64,000 bases of DNA from Prolixibacteraceae bacterium (lineage in GTDB: Bacteria > Bacteroidota > Bacteroidia > Bacteroidales > Prolixibacteraceae). The stretch covers positions 682,001 to 746,000 of the forward strand of contig CP081303.1 in the NCBI GenBank assembly GCA_019720755.1. Direction: 5' to 3'. The notes beneath the pieces were generated by a model. It ran no database searches, was not told where the DNA came from, and saw only the letters and a list, made by a program, of their open reading frames with translations. Positions 46,253 to 55,249 of this stretch are shown here, one piece after another. The translations under genes and the position numbers were made by a program. Numbering within the stretch: the first letter of the stretch is position 1; every line of letters begins with the position of its first letter.

Positions 46253-46726
46253 TTATTTTGTTACTTTTAAGACTTTCTCTATTGCTTCTTCAAATGCCTC
46301 TTTGGGCATGGCTCCTTTTGCAAGTTGAGGTTTTTCATTTAAAGGAATAAAGAGTAGTGATGGAAGACTTTGTATTCCAAAAGCCGCTGAAATTTCACGC
46401 TCTTTTTGTGTGTCTACTTTATAAATAACTATTTTGTCGCCATACTCTTTTGCCAACGCTTCCAAAACGGGCGCAGTCATTCTGCAAGGTCCACACCAAT
46501 CCGCATAGAAGTCAATTATGGCAGGTTTGTCTCCTTTGTATTTCCACTCTTGTGGATTCTTTTCAAAATCGTACACTTTATCCAAAAACTCTTGCTTGGT
46601 TAACTTTACGGTAGAATGAGTTTGGGCTGTTTTATGGCCTTCTGAGTCCTTCTCCTGTGCCTTTGGTTGACAAGAGAAAGAGATCATCAAGATCATCAGA
46701 AGTGTTATATTTTTAGTCCAATTCAT
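46253..46726 (-). CDS. Thioredoxin-domain lipoprotein
   Basis: 157 residues from the ATG at 46726, where a lipoprotein signal begins (ITLLMILMISFSC, Cys19). The mature part is a thioredoxin fold with WCGPC in DFYADWCGPCRMT and cis-Pro in QSLPSLLFIP. It likely reduces disulfides in the periplasm, anchored to a membrane. An upstream in-frame ATG would destroy the signal. The start lies 14 bp inside the end of the preceding membrane-protein gene. The soluble domain is close to the cytoplasmic thioredoxin two genes upstream, suggesting duplication. Confidence 0.85.
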   Translation of the reverse strand: MNWTKNITLLMILMISFSCQPKAQEKDSEGHKTAQTHSTVKLTKQEFLDKVYDFEKNPQEWKYKGDKPAIIDFYADWCGPCRMTAPVLEALAKEYGDKIVIYKVDTQKEREISAAFGIQSLPSLLFIPLNEKPQLAKGAMPKEAFEEAIEKVLKVTK

Positions 46727-46949
46727 GGGTATCCACTTTATGGTTGTTATCTTTCTTTTTATCGGGAGGCATACTACAGCTTCCTCCTTGACATCCGCAG
46801 GATGCATTGGTGATTACCTGCCATAGGAGAAGGGCTGCAAAAAGAAGCCATCCCCACTCTTTGCTCTCTACTACATAGTGAATGGTATAGATCGCAAATA
46901 CCAATCGCAGGATTCTCATCAAGTTCCAGTTCTTCCAATCCATACTCAT
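46713..46949 (-). CDS. Small membrane protein with Cys-rich tail
   Basis: 78 residues with two hydrophobic segments (about 9-27 and 32-47) followed by NASCGCQGGSCSMPP and a charged tail. The layout resembles YgaP/DUF2892-like small inner-membrane proteins seen beside rhodanese or thioredoxin genes. The four-cysteine cluster could bind metal or relay electrons. Between the two thioredoxin genes, with 2-bp and overlapping junctions, so certainly in the operon. No firm family. Confidence 0.65.
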   Translation of the reverse strand: MSMDWKNWNLMRILRLVFAIYTIHYVVESKEWGWLLFAALLLWQVITNASCGCQGGSCSMPPDKKKDNNHKVDTHELD

Positions 46950-46951
46950 CG

Positions 46952-47311
46952 TTATGCATTGATTAGTTCGTTTTCAATGGCTTGTTCTAGCGCTTGTTTG
47001 GCCATAGCACCTGCTTGCATTTTAGGCATCCCCTCTTTAGGAATAAAAAGTAGTGATGGAATGCTTTGGATACCAAATACAGAAGATAACTCTTGTTCTT
47101 GTTCTGTATTTACTTTGTATATATCAATTTTCCCATCATATTTTTCCGAAAGTTCTTCTAATATGGGTGCAATCATCTTACATGGAGCACACCAGTCAGC
47201 ATAGAAATCAATTAGGGCAGGACGATCTCCTTCAAATTTCCACTCTTGGTTGTTTTCATAGTTAAAGATGGTTTGTTTGAAAAGTTCTGTTGTCATTTTT
47301 TTTGTTGCCAT
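46952..47311 (-). CDS. Thioredoxin
   Basis: 119 residues, no signal peptide, so cytoplasmic. Active site WCAPC (Cys41, Cys44), a variant of WCGPC, in LIDFYADWCAPCKM; cis-Pro loop QSIPSLLFIP. A 30-residue N-terminal extension (FNYENNQEWKFEGDRPA) is shared with the lipoprotein thioredoxin, so the two are paralogs. First gene of the six-gene redox operon. A -7-like TTACTTTG lies about 104 bp upstream with no good -33. Confidence 0.92.
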   Translation of the reverse strand: MATKKMTTELFKQTIFNYENNQEWKFEGDRPALIDFYADWCAPCKMIAPILEELSEKYDGKIDIYKVNTEQEQELSSVFGIQSIPSLLFIPKEGMPKMQAGAMAKQALEQAIENELINA

Positions 47312-47554
47312 AACTTATTCTCCTTTTGATTTTTAGAGTACCTGAAGCATTTATATGTTTTAATAATATTCATTTTAAGTGTTTCTGCATTCAGTACTTG
47401 TTTGTTTACATATGCAAAGTAAGTGCATTCTTTTATTCTGGTCAGTGACAAATGTTACAGAGGAGTTAAAGTACATCAGTTGGTTGCTTCTTAGATGTTT
47501 GATTTTTTTTACCTCGTGATTTTTACGTTATAAACTACAAAAATAACGTTTCCC

Positions 47555-47562
47555 TATTTTTG
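47555..47562 (+). promoter_or_regulatory. -7 promoter element of the RND efflux operon
   Basis: TATTTTTG, exact match to TAnnTTTG, 64 bp before the operon's first ATG. No clear TTTG at the -33 position. The rest of 47312-47625 has no gene. Confidence 0.4.
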
Positions 47563-47625
47563 TTCTTTCGCCTTCCATTAATCTTTCTCAGCTTAGTGTT
47601 AAAATATAATTCAATAGTTGAGGAT

Positions 47626-48663
47626 ATGGAAGGGATCATTCGATATATAATGATAGGTATTGTATTAATAGCTGTTATTGCTTGTTCATCAGACATCGTA
47701 AAGAAAGAGGACACTTTACGTCGTGTAAAATACAAGATAGTAGAGGCCGAAGCCTCTGTAAAAGTGGAGAACTGTTATGGCGTGATAAAGGAGCAAGAGC
47801 AAATGAAGCTCTCTTTTCGAAAACCAGGTCCTGTTTTACGTCTTTTTAAAAAGGAGGGTGAGTACGTGAAGAAAGGGGAGGTCCTTGCTTCGATGGATGA
47901 CCGAGATTATAAACTAAAGTTTCAAGCGACGAAGTATAAATACGGTCAATTGTCTAGTGAGGTTGGAAGACTAAAGGCATTATATCGGTCCCATAACTTG
48001 GCTGACAATGATTATGAGAAAGCCATTTCTGGTTTACAACAACTGAAAGTAATGCTTGAAAATGATAAGAATGCATTAAAAGACATGACTCTTAGAGCTC
48101 CTTTCGATGGGGTTGTCCAAAAGGTGATTGTTCATGAAGGAGAGTTGGTGAGTGCAGGAATGACTGTATATTCTTTGGTAAGGTCGAATGCTTTACGAGT
48201 TCGCGTCTCTGTACCCTACTCAATCGTATTAAAATCAGCACAATTGAAGTCGGCAATTGCTACAAGTAGTTATTATAAAGGTCATTCGTTTCCTCTTTCG
48301 TTTATCGGATCCACAATCAAACCAGAGTCAAACAATCTTTATGCCATGTGGTTCTCTATTAAATCTACAAATAAAGTCCCATTGGTAAGTGGGATGAATC
48401 TTCAGATTGCTTTAAAGTTCGATGTGCCAGCAGATACGTATATACGTATTCCTCTTTGTTCATGTATTCATGAAAATAGCCATTCCTATGTTTTCTGTTA
48501 TCGAGATGGGAAAGTTCTGAAAAGAACTATTGAACTCCTTGATCTTTATCGAGATGGATATGCATCTGTTTATGGATTGTCGGGAGGAGATACATTAATA
48601 ACTGCCGGAGTGCATAGTCTAGAAGATCAAATGAATGTGTTACTGATACAGGAGGATAAATAA
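47626..48663 (+). CDS. RND efflux membrane-fusion lipoprotein
   Basis: 345 residues from the ATG at 47626, giving a lipoprotein signal (IMIGIVLIAVIACSS). The biotinyl-lipoyl halves are GEYVKKGEVLASMDDRDYKL and APFDGVVQKVIVHEGE, split by a coiled-coil hairpin, then beta-barrel strands, as in AcrA/HlyD-type periplasmic adaptors. It links the inner-membrane pump to the outer-membrane channel. Its TAA stop overlaps the pump's ATG by one base (TAATG). Confidence 0.9.
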   Translation: MEGIIRYIMIGIVLIAVIACSSDIVKKEDTLRRVKYKIVEAEASVKVENCYGVIKEQEQMKLSFRKPGPVLRLFKKEGEYVKKGEVLASMDDRDYKLKFQATKYKYGQLSSEVGRLKALYRSHNLADNDYEKAISGLQQLKVMLENDKNALKDMTLRAPFDGVVQKVIVHEGELVSAGMTVYSLVRSNALRVRVSVPYSIVLKSAQLKSAIATSSYYKGHSFPLSFIGSTIKPESNNLYAMWFSIKSTNKVPLVSGMNLQIALKFDVPADTYIRIPLCSCIHENSHSYVFCYRDGKVLKRTIELLDLYRDGYASVYGLSGGDTLITAGVHSLEDQMNVLLIQEDK

Positions 48664-51600
48664 TGAATTTTATTCAAGCTGTCTTCAAGCAAAAGAGAGT
48701 AATCTATTTCTTGCTTTTTTCTCTCTGCTTAGCAGGAATCATCTCTTTCCATTTACTGAGTAAATTGGAGGACCCTGAACTGAAAATTAAATCGGCTTTG
48801 GTTGTTGTGCCATATCCTGGTGCATCTGCCGAATGTGTCGAAGAGAGTGTGACCAAGATATTAGAGAATCATCTTCGTACCATTCCAAATATCAAAGATA
48901 TTGAATCACGATCTTTGGCTAATTATTCTGAAATACATCTGTCGCTGGAGACAACTGTTCCTGAGGATGAGGTGGATCAGTATTGGGATTTTCTTCGAAA
49001 GAAAGTGGCGGATGTGGAACGATTTCTTCCTCCCGGAGCTTATATGCCTCAAGTATATGATGATTTTGGAGATGTGTATGGTCTGTTTTATGCGATGTCT
49101 TCTGATGGAATTGATTATGATCAAATGAGAGAATATGCTCATACCGTTAGAGATCGTTTGTTGGCTGTAAATGGGGTAAAACGAGTACTACTTAATGGGG
49201 TGCAAAATAGTGAGATCGATATTAAGATAGATGCAGATAAACTCTCGCATTTGGGAATTATGCCATCTACTATTGTATCCACAATAGAGGATCAGTTAAA
49301 GGATCTATATGCAGGTGCTTATTTGACACAAAATAAGAACATTCGTGTTTCCGTACCACGTAGTCTTGTACAGATGCAACAGTTAAAGAATGTGATTATA
49401 CGCGGGGGAAAGGATGTTCAATATCGACTAAGTGAGATTGCGACAATAGAACGAAAAATAGAAGAACCCTTTAGTTCTAGAATGTATTATAATCATGAAC
49501 CTGCTATTGGTATATCTATTTCGATGAACCCAGGAGAGAATGTGGTGGCTATCGGAGAGTGTGTCGAAAAAGAGATGACGATTATTCAGAAACAGATGCC
49601 TCTTGGTATATCTTTTCATAAGGTCTATTTTCAATCAGATCTGGTGAAAGAATCTTTAAACTCTTTTGTATTGAACCTGGTCATTTCTGTCATGATTGTG
49701 GTCGGAATTCTTTTGATTGTTCTAGGTTGGCGTAGTAGTGTGGTTATTGGGGCTAGTTTGATCTTATCCATAGTGGGTTCATTGCCTTTTTTGTTGTTGT
49801 GGGGAGGAACTATACAAAGAGTCTCTTTAGGTGCTTTTATTGTGGCAATGGGAATGCTCGTGGACAATGCGATTGTGGTAATTGATGGTATTTATGAAGA
49901 CCTTAAAGTGGGGAAATCATGGAGAACCGCTTTTCAAGTTTCACCCCAGAAAAGAGCAATGCCTCTGTTGGGTGCTACCTTGATCACCATTTTATCTTTT
50001 TTACCTGTCTATCTGTCTCCTGATGCCACAGGAGTGTACACTAGAGATCTTTTTCTTGTTCTTGCTACCTCTCTATTTTTAAGTTGGTTCCTTTCAATGA
50101 CCCAAGTGCCTCTTTTTGCATCGATGGTTCTGACTAAAGGTATTGTTTGTTCAAGAAAGAAGAAAGATCGATTGAAGGAGACTTTTCAAAGAATCATCAG
50201 TTGGGCTTTAATGCATCCTAAAAGAGTAATCTTTACATCGGTACTGCTTTTGGTTGGGTCACTGTGGGCTACTAAATTTATGAAGTCAGAATTTTTCCCT
50301 AATATGAATTATCGTCAGAATTATTTGACTTATAAGTTGCCTAATGGAGTTCATCCAAAGGTGTTGGAAAAAGATCTTCAGGAGATCACTTCCTGGCTTC
50401 TTACTCAACAAGGAGTAGAGGAGGTTACCTCTAATATTGGGGGTGCTGCTACTAGATATACTTTGGTTCGAATAATTCCAGATATGAACGACTCTTATGG
50501 TGAGATTATCATCTCGTATAGCTCTTGGGAAGATGTGGAATCCTTGCGATCTAAGATACTAGATCATGTTCATACCTACTATCCTGATGCTTTTTCTGAA
50601 CTAAAAAGTTATGCTTTGATTAGTGTCGAGGCCCTGGTTGAATGTAATTTTTATGGGCCTGAGATAGATACTTTGAAGATGTTGTCCAAGCATGCCGAGT
50701 CGATATTTCAGTCTAGCTCTTATGTGGATAGGTATTCTGTTCATAATAACTGGGAGCCTGTTACTCCATACCTTCATGTAAACTATCGACAACTAGACGG
50801 AGCAAGTATGGTGGTGAGTAGGCAAGATGCATCTTTGGCTCTTTTAATGTCAACATCAGGTGTTCCAATTCATCGATATTTTGAGAAAGAGACAGAGATC
50901 CCTCTTAAGCTAAAAATGACAGACAATGGAGGGGAAGATATTGATGTATTAAGGCATATTCCTGTTTGGGGAAAAGGAGCTATACACCTTCCAATTCAGG
51001 AGGTGCTTCAAGGTGATATTTCATTAGAAGAGGTAGAAGAAAAACTGTTGGCTCCTTCTCCTTTGAGTGCCGTAGCTGACCTTTCTATAGCTTGGGAGGA
51101 GCCTCTAATCCGGAGAGAAAATGGGGTGCGAACCATTAAAGTAATGTGCAATCCCAAAGAGACACATACTGCTACTGAAGTGATGACTGATGTGAGAAAA
51201 GAGATTGAAAATATCTCTCTTCCGAAAGGATATCATTTAAAGTGGGGTGGCGAAGCGGGAGATCAAGCCAATGCGACAAAATATATTGTGCTGTTTATTC
51301 CTCTTGCCTTATTTGGTATTGTGTTGATTTTGCTCCTTCTGTATAAAAGTTATCGTAAGATGTGGATTACACTTTTTTGTGTCCTTTTGGCATGGATAGG
51401 AGTTATTCCCGCAATGATTGTTACAGGAAAAGCTTTTGGCTTTCTTGCCATGGTGGGTGTTGTTGGATTGGCTGGAATGATGATCAAAAACGCAGTGGTA
51501 TTGATAGAGGATATAGATGTTCGAATGCAGTCTTATGAAAACAAGAATGCAGCACTATTAGACGCTGCTTTGTCTCGTGTGCGTCCTGTAATGATGGGTG

Positions 51601-51746
51601 CAATGACCACCATATTGGGAATGATCCCTTTGGTACGAGATGTGTTTTTTGGAAGTCTTGCTGTAACGATTATGGGTGGACTTTTCATCGGAACCCTTAT
51701 TACGTTGATCGTAATTCCTGTTTTGTTTTCCATCAGTTTTAAATAG
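48663..51746 (+). CDS. RND-family efflux pump (AcrB/MexF-like)
   Basis: 1027 residues, the normal size of HAE1-type pumps. Twelve membrane helices in two sets, with large periplasmic loops; signature segments include PYPGASAECVEESVTKIL, GAFIVAMGMLVDNAIVVIDG and GMMIKNAVVLIEDID. Proton-driven export of drugs, detergents or lipids across both membranes with the adaptor and TolC-like partner beside it. The order adaptor-pump-channel with 0-10 bp gaps is a classical tripartite operon. Substrate unknown. Confidence 0.95.
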   Translation: MNFIQAVFKQKRVIYFLLFSLCLAGIISFHLLSKLEDPELKIKSALVVVPYPGASAECVEESVTKILENHLRTIPNIKDIESRSLANYSEIHLSLETTVPEDEVDQYWDFLRKKVADVERFLPPGAYMPQVYDDFGDVYGLFYAMSSDGIDYDQMREYAHTVRDRLLAVNGVKRVLLNGVQNSEIDIKIDADKLSHLGIMPSTIVSTIEDQLKDLYAGAYLTQNKNIRVSVPRSLVQMQQLKNVIIRGGKDVQYRLSEIATIERKIEEPFSSRMYYNHEPAIGISISMNPGENVVAIGECVEKEMTIIQKQMPLGISFHKVYFQSDLVKESLNSFVLNLVISVMIVVGILLIVLGWRSSVVIGASLILSIVGSLPFLLLWGGTIQRVSLGAFIVAMGMLVDNAIVVIDGIYEDLKVGKSWRTAFQVSPQKRAMPLLGATLITILSFLPVYLSPDATGVYTRDLFLVLATSLFLSWFLSMTQVPLFASMVLTKGIVCSRKKKDRLKETFQRIISWALMHPKRVIFTSVLLLVGSLWATKFMKSEFFPNMNYRQNYLTYKLPNGVHPKVLEKDLQEITSWLLTQQGVEEVTSNIGGAATRYTLVRIIPDMNDSYGEIIISYSSWEDVESLRSKILDHVHTYYPDAFSELKSYALISVEALVECNFYGPEIDTLKMLSKHAESIFQSSSYVDRYSVHNNWEPVTPYLHVNYRQLDGASMVVSRQDASLALLMSTSGVPIHRYFEKETEIPLKLKMTDNGGEDIDVLRHIPVWGKGAIHLPIQEVLQGDISLEEVEEKLLAPSPLSAVADLSIAWEEPLIRRENGVRTIKVMCNPKETHTATEVMTDVRKEIENISLPKGYHLKWGGEAGDQANATKYIVLFIPLALFGIVLILLLLYKSYRKMWITLFCVLLAWIGVIPAMIVTGKAFGFLAMVGVVGLAGMMIKNAVVLIEDIDVRMQSYENKNAALLDAALSRVRPVMMGAMTTILGMIPLVRDVFFGSLAVTIMGGLFIGTLITLIVIPVLFSISFK

Positions 51747-51755
51747 TGTGTATAG

Positions 51756-53240
51756 ATGAAGATAAAAGAAAAATATGTACTTGGACTGATCCTCTTTATG
51801 GGTACGGTTCATACAAAGGCACAACTGACTATTAGTAGAGATATATGTAGAGATAGGGTGCTACATCATAGTGAAGAGATCTCTATGGCAAATAGAGAAT
51901 TAAAGAGTGCAAAATATTATCAAAAAGAGATGCGTACCCTGTTTCTTCCCAAAGCTTCTATAAGAGGTAGAGTGACTCATGCTTTTTCTGATGTAAGCAA
52001 GTTGGAGTGGGATAACACCTACCTTCCTACTGCGAAGTTGGATCCTACTTCGCAGACGATGGTTCCAAACGTCATGTTGGATATGCATGGAAAACCGGTT
52101 ATTGGAGCCGATGGAAATCCTATCTTTGATCAGTATGCGTTTCTACCTTCTGGTGGAATATCTTATGATATGAATGAGAGTTTTGGTGTGGATATGGTTG
52201 CCAATATGCCTCTTTATGGAGGTGGGAAGATCCGTTTGGCAAATGAAATGGCTGATTTGGGTGTGGATATTTATCAGTTAAAAAGAAAAGAGACTCAAGA
52301 GCAGCTCTTGTTGGCTTCGGATGAATGTTATTGGTCTTATGTTGCTGCTCACGAGCAAGTGGAAGTTTCTGCGATGTATTTGTCTCTTTTAGATTCTCTT
52401 ACTGCAAAAGTGGAGAATGCAGTCTCTGTTGGATTGAAGCACCGTAATGAGCTTCTGAAAGTGGAGGTAAAAAGAAATAGTGCTCAGATAAAATTGCAAG
52501 AGGCAAAAAATCAAAGAGATCTTTTGCGAATGTCACTGTGCAGGTTGATGGGACTTCCTCTCTCTATCTCTCTCATGATAGATGACTCTACAAAAGTCGT
52601 AGTATCCCCAATGGTGCTGGATCAGAAGGTGGATGTGTCATCTAGATCTGACTATAAAATTCTGTCGAAGAGAGACCAAATGAAAAAGTTGAATGAGAAA
52701 TTAGTGGTGGCTGATTACCTTCCTGCTATCGGTATTAAAGCAGGAGCACGCTACCTCAAAGCATTACATGTAGACAATATGGGAACGACCCCGTTTGTTC
52801 AAGAAGGGTGGATTCAGAATAATATAACTCCAACAGTTGCCGTAGAATTTTCTATCCCAATTCCTTATAGTGGTGAAAGACGAAATAAACGAATGAAGGC
52901 CCGTATGGCCTCCGAAATTGCACAACTTGAAACACAAAAAAAGAGTCGGTTGATGGAGTTAGAAGCGATGCAAGCAAAACAAAAGATACAGCAGGCTTAC
53001 GATCGATATTTGCTCTATAAGAAGAGCCTTGTTCAAGCAAAACTAAATATGGATATGAGTAAAGAAGCCTATATGCAAGGACTTGAACTAATAACAGACT
53101 ATTTAGAGGCTCAATTGTCTTGGCAGCAACAGTATTCATTGTTTGTATACTCTAAATCTCAATATAAGATTGAACAGGTGAAATATCAAAAAGCAATGGG
53201 AGTTTTATCTTCAGTGTGGGATTCTTTACAGCAAGAGTAG
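51756..53240 (+). CDS. TolC-family outer-membrane efflux protein
   Basis: 494 residues. Signal peptide (LGLILFMGTVHTKAQ), then long helical repeats as in OprM/TolC (EQVEVSAMYLSLLDSLTAKV, GLKHRNELLKVEVKRNSAQI). A 60-residue insertion near 60-110 (proline-, asparagine- and glycine-rich) may be an extracellular or equatorial loop. It forms the outer-membrane channel of the tripartite pump. Ends 180 bp before the histidine-kinase gene; a weak hairpin lies in that gap, without a T-run. Confidence 0.9.
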   Translation: MKIKEKYVLGLILFMGTVHTKAQLTISRDICRDRVLHHSEEISMANRELKSAKYYQKEMRTLFLPKASIRGRVTHAFSDVSKLEWDNTYLPTAKLDPTSQTMVPNVMLDMHGKPVIGADGNPIFDQYAFLPSGGISYDMNESFGVDMVANMPLYGGGKIRLANEMADLGVDIYQLKRKETQEQLLLASDECYWSYVAAHEQVEVSAMYLSLLDSLTAKVENAVSVGLKHRNELLKVEVKRNSAQIKLQEAKNQRDLLRMSLCRLMGLPLSISLMIDDSTKVVVSPMVLDQKVDVSSRSDYKILSKRDQMKKLNEKLVVADYLPAIGIKAGARYLKALHVDNMGTTPFVQEGWIQNNITPTVAVEFSIPIPYSGERRNKRMKARMASEIAQLETQKKSRLMELEAMQAKQKIQQAYDRYLLYKKSLVQAKLNMDMSKEAYMQGLELITDYLEAQLSWQQQYSLFVYSKSQYKIEQVKYQKAMGVLSSVWDSLQQE

Positions 53241-53420
53241 TCTCCTTCAATACTTTTTTCGTTCAGATACACTTCATTTGTGACTCAATATGTGAATGAT
53301 GGGCTGTTTGAACAGAATTGTGGTAGAGAGATATCGTGTTGTGCCTCTCTTCTACATTAGAATAAATAAAATAATGTTTATCTTAGAAGTAAATAGATTT
53401 AAAGAATAATAACGTAGGAA

Positions 53421-54464
53421 ATGGACCCATTCATACAAAGTTCCCGAGGAAGGGTTATTAGTGGTTTAATACGCAATGGTTTGGTTGCGATGTTTTGTCT
53501 GTTTATTTTCTCTTTTCTTGGGTTTATATCCCAAAACCAGTCGGATTATTCCGTGTTACAAAGTAGTTTGAAAGACTACCTTATTATTACGGGGTCATTG
53601 ATTCTCATCAGTGAGTTTACTCTTTTTTTTGATGATAGAGTTCAAGGTATCTTTTCTCGAAATGAGAAATCTGTATGGGTATTAGTAGGGAAAATATTAC
53701 TGGGACAATTAGGCTACTTCGTTGTGTTTTGTATATTGATCATCTACTATAAAGAGTATTTAATCTCTAACAGGATGAATACCTTTTTTGTGGTATTTGG
53801 AGCTCTGTATATTTTGATGTTTGACCTATTTGTGCTTACTAGAAGTTATAGTAGAAGGTTGGTGCGTGAACGAGAAAAAAATATGCAACTTAAAGAGGAT
53901 AAGATGGGGGCAGAGCTGAATGCATTACAGAATCAGGTGAATCCTCATTTCTTGTTTAATAGTTTGAATGTACTTATTTCTGAGATCTATTTAGATCAAG
54001 AAAGAGCCGTAACCTATACACAACACCTTTCGGATATCTATCGTTATATTTTAAAAAGCACAGACCACTATACTGTACCTCTTAAAGAGGAGTTAGAGTT
54101 TCTAGAATCGTATGTTTATCTGCAAGAAATTAAATATGAAGATGCATTTCAGATTCAATTTGATGTAGATGTTCATGTGATGCAGTGTGAGATTCCTGTT
54201 TTGGCTTTACAGTTGTTAGTTGAGAATGCTATAAAGCATAATGCTATCCTAAAAGAGAAGCCATTAAAAATAGATATCCTATATAATGGGAAACAGTTGA
54301 TTGTAAGAAACTCATTGAATTATAAGAAAGTAGTTGATAAGGAAGGGATTGGTTTAAGAAACTTGGATCGTCGTTATAAGTTGTTGATTGGCAAACATAT
54401 TGAAGTATGTCAAAGCGAAGAAGACTTCTGTGTCATACTACCATTAATAGACAGACAGAAATGA
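53421..54464 (+). CDS. LytS/YehU-type sensor histidine kinase
   Basis: 347 residues. Four membrane segments (about 18-37, 54-70, 88-108, 122-140) are followed by a His_kinase domain: His176 in LNALQNQVNPHFLFNSLN, the typical N-P-H-F-L-F-N box, and the ATPase part LVENAIKHNAI and GIGLRNLDRRY. No extracellular sensing domain. It pairs with the LytTR regulator whose ATG overlaps its stop codon (ATGA). Position after an RND operon suggests it regulates efflux, though this is not shown. Confidence 0.92.
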   Translation: MDPFIQSSRGRVISGLIRNGLVAMFCLFIFSFLGFISQNQSDYSVLQSSLKDYLIITGSLILISEFTLFFDDRVQGIFSRNEKSVWVLVGKILLGQLGYFVVFCILIIYYKEYLISNRMNTFFVVFGALYILMFDLFVLTRSYSRRLVREREKNMQLKEDKMGAELNALQNQVNPHFLFNSLNVLISEIYLDQERAVTYTQHLSDIYRYILKSTDHYTVPLKEELEFLESYVYLQEIKYEDAFQIQFDVDVHVMQCEIPVLALQLLVENAIKHNAILKEKPLKIDILYNGKQLIVRNSLNYKKVVDKEGIGLRNLDRRYKLLIGKHIEVCQSEEDFCVILPLIDRQK

Positions 54465-55231
54465 TGAGAATAGCGATTGTAGAAGATGAAATACCTGCGC
54501 AAAGACTTCTATCGAAATATTTAATTGAGTTGGTTCCTGATGCTGAAATTGTTGCAGTATTGGGTAGTGTTAAAGAGTCGATAAATTGGTTTCATGAAAA
54601 TCGTGATCCAGATATTTTGTTTCTTGATGTACAATTGGGGGATGGTATGGGGTTTGAAATTCTTGAGAAAGTGCGTACTGAATCTCTAATCGTCTACACT
54701 ACAGCTTATGATCAATATGCTGTGAAGGCATTTGAATCTAATGCGGTCGATTATCTTCTAAAGCCACTTAAGTTGAAAGACCTGAAGAGATGTTTGGGGC
54801 AGTTGGAACAGAAAACAAAATTGTTGAGACGTTTGTTTGATGTCAATCCTATTGATAATGTGTTTAAAGAGACAAATTCGCAGAATACTTCAAAGAGAAA
54901 ACATTTCTTATTAGAACAAAAAGGTGCTTGGTATACTCTTTCTGTGGAGAAAATAGCTTACTTCTATATTGATGATAATGCGACATATGCTTGCGAATTT
55001 AATGGCAAGAGACATGTGATTTTAGAGAGCCTAGGACAGATTATGTTAGGTTTAGATAAATCAGACTACTATAGAGTAAATCGACAATTTGTTGTTCATA
55101 TACGTGCCATTGAGAAGGTGGAAAACTGGTTTCGTGGAAAATTGGTTGTTGTTACTTCTCCGAAACATCATTCGAGAATTACTGTCGGAAGAGATAAGTC
55201 GGTATCATTTAGACAATGGCTTAACCAATAG
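54461..55231 (+). CDS. LytTR-family response regulator
   Basis: 256 residues from the ATG overlapping the kinase stop (ATGA). Receiver domain (1-120) with the phospho-accepting Asp56 in ILFLDVQLGDG and Lys in DYLLKPLKL; a LytTR DNA-binding domain (about 155-256) with ILESLGQIM and YYRVNRQFVVHIRAI. Binds promoter direct repeats when phosphorylated by the LytS-like kinase. A further upstream ATG at 54407 lies inside the kinase gene and is unlikely. It converges with the next kinase gene with only 18 bp between. Confidence 0.92.
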   Translation: MMRIAIVEDEIPAQRLLSKYLIELVPDAEIVAVLGSVKESINWFHENRDPDILFLDVQLGDGMGFEILEKVRTESLIVYTTAYDQYAVKAFESNAVDYLLKPLKLKDLKRCLGQLEQKTKLLRRLFDVNPIDNVFKETNSQNTSKRKHFLLEQKGAWYTLSVEKIAYFYIDDNATYACEFNGKRHVILESLGQIMLGLDKSDYYRVNRQFVVHIRAIEKVENWFRGKLVVVTSPKHHSRITVGRDKSVSFRQWLNQ

Positions 55232-55249
55232 CATACAGGTAGATGTTGA

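Noticed and set aside
47341-47626. Sigma-54 promoter before the RND operon
   Set aside because: TGG and TGC pieces near 47441 and 47487 lack the correct -24/-12 spacing.
54407-54460. N-terminal extension of the LytTR regulator
   Set aside because: Extension is the kinase C-terminus in another frame; the overlapping ATGA start is normal.
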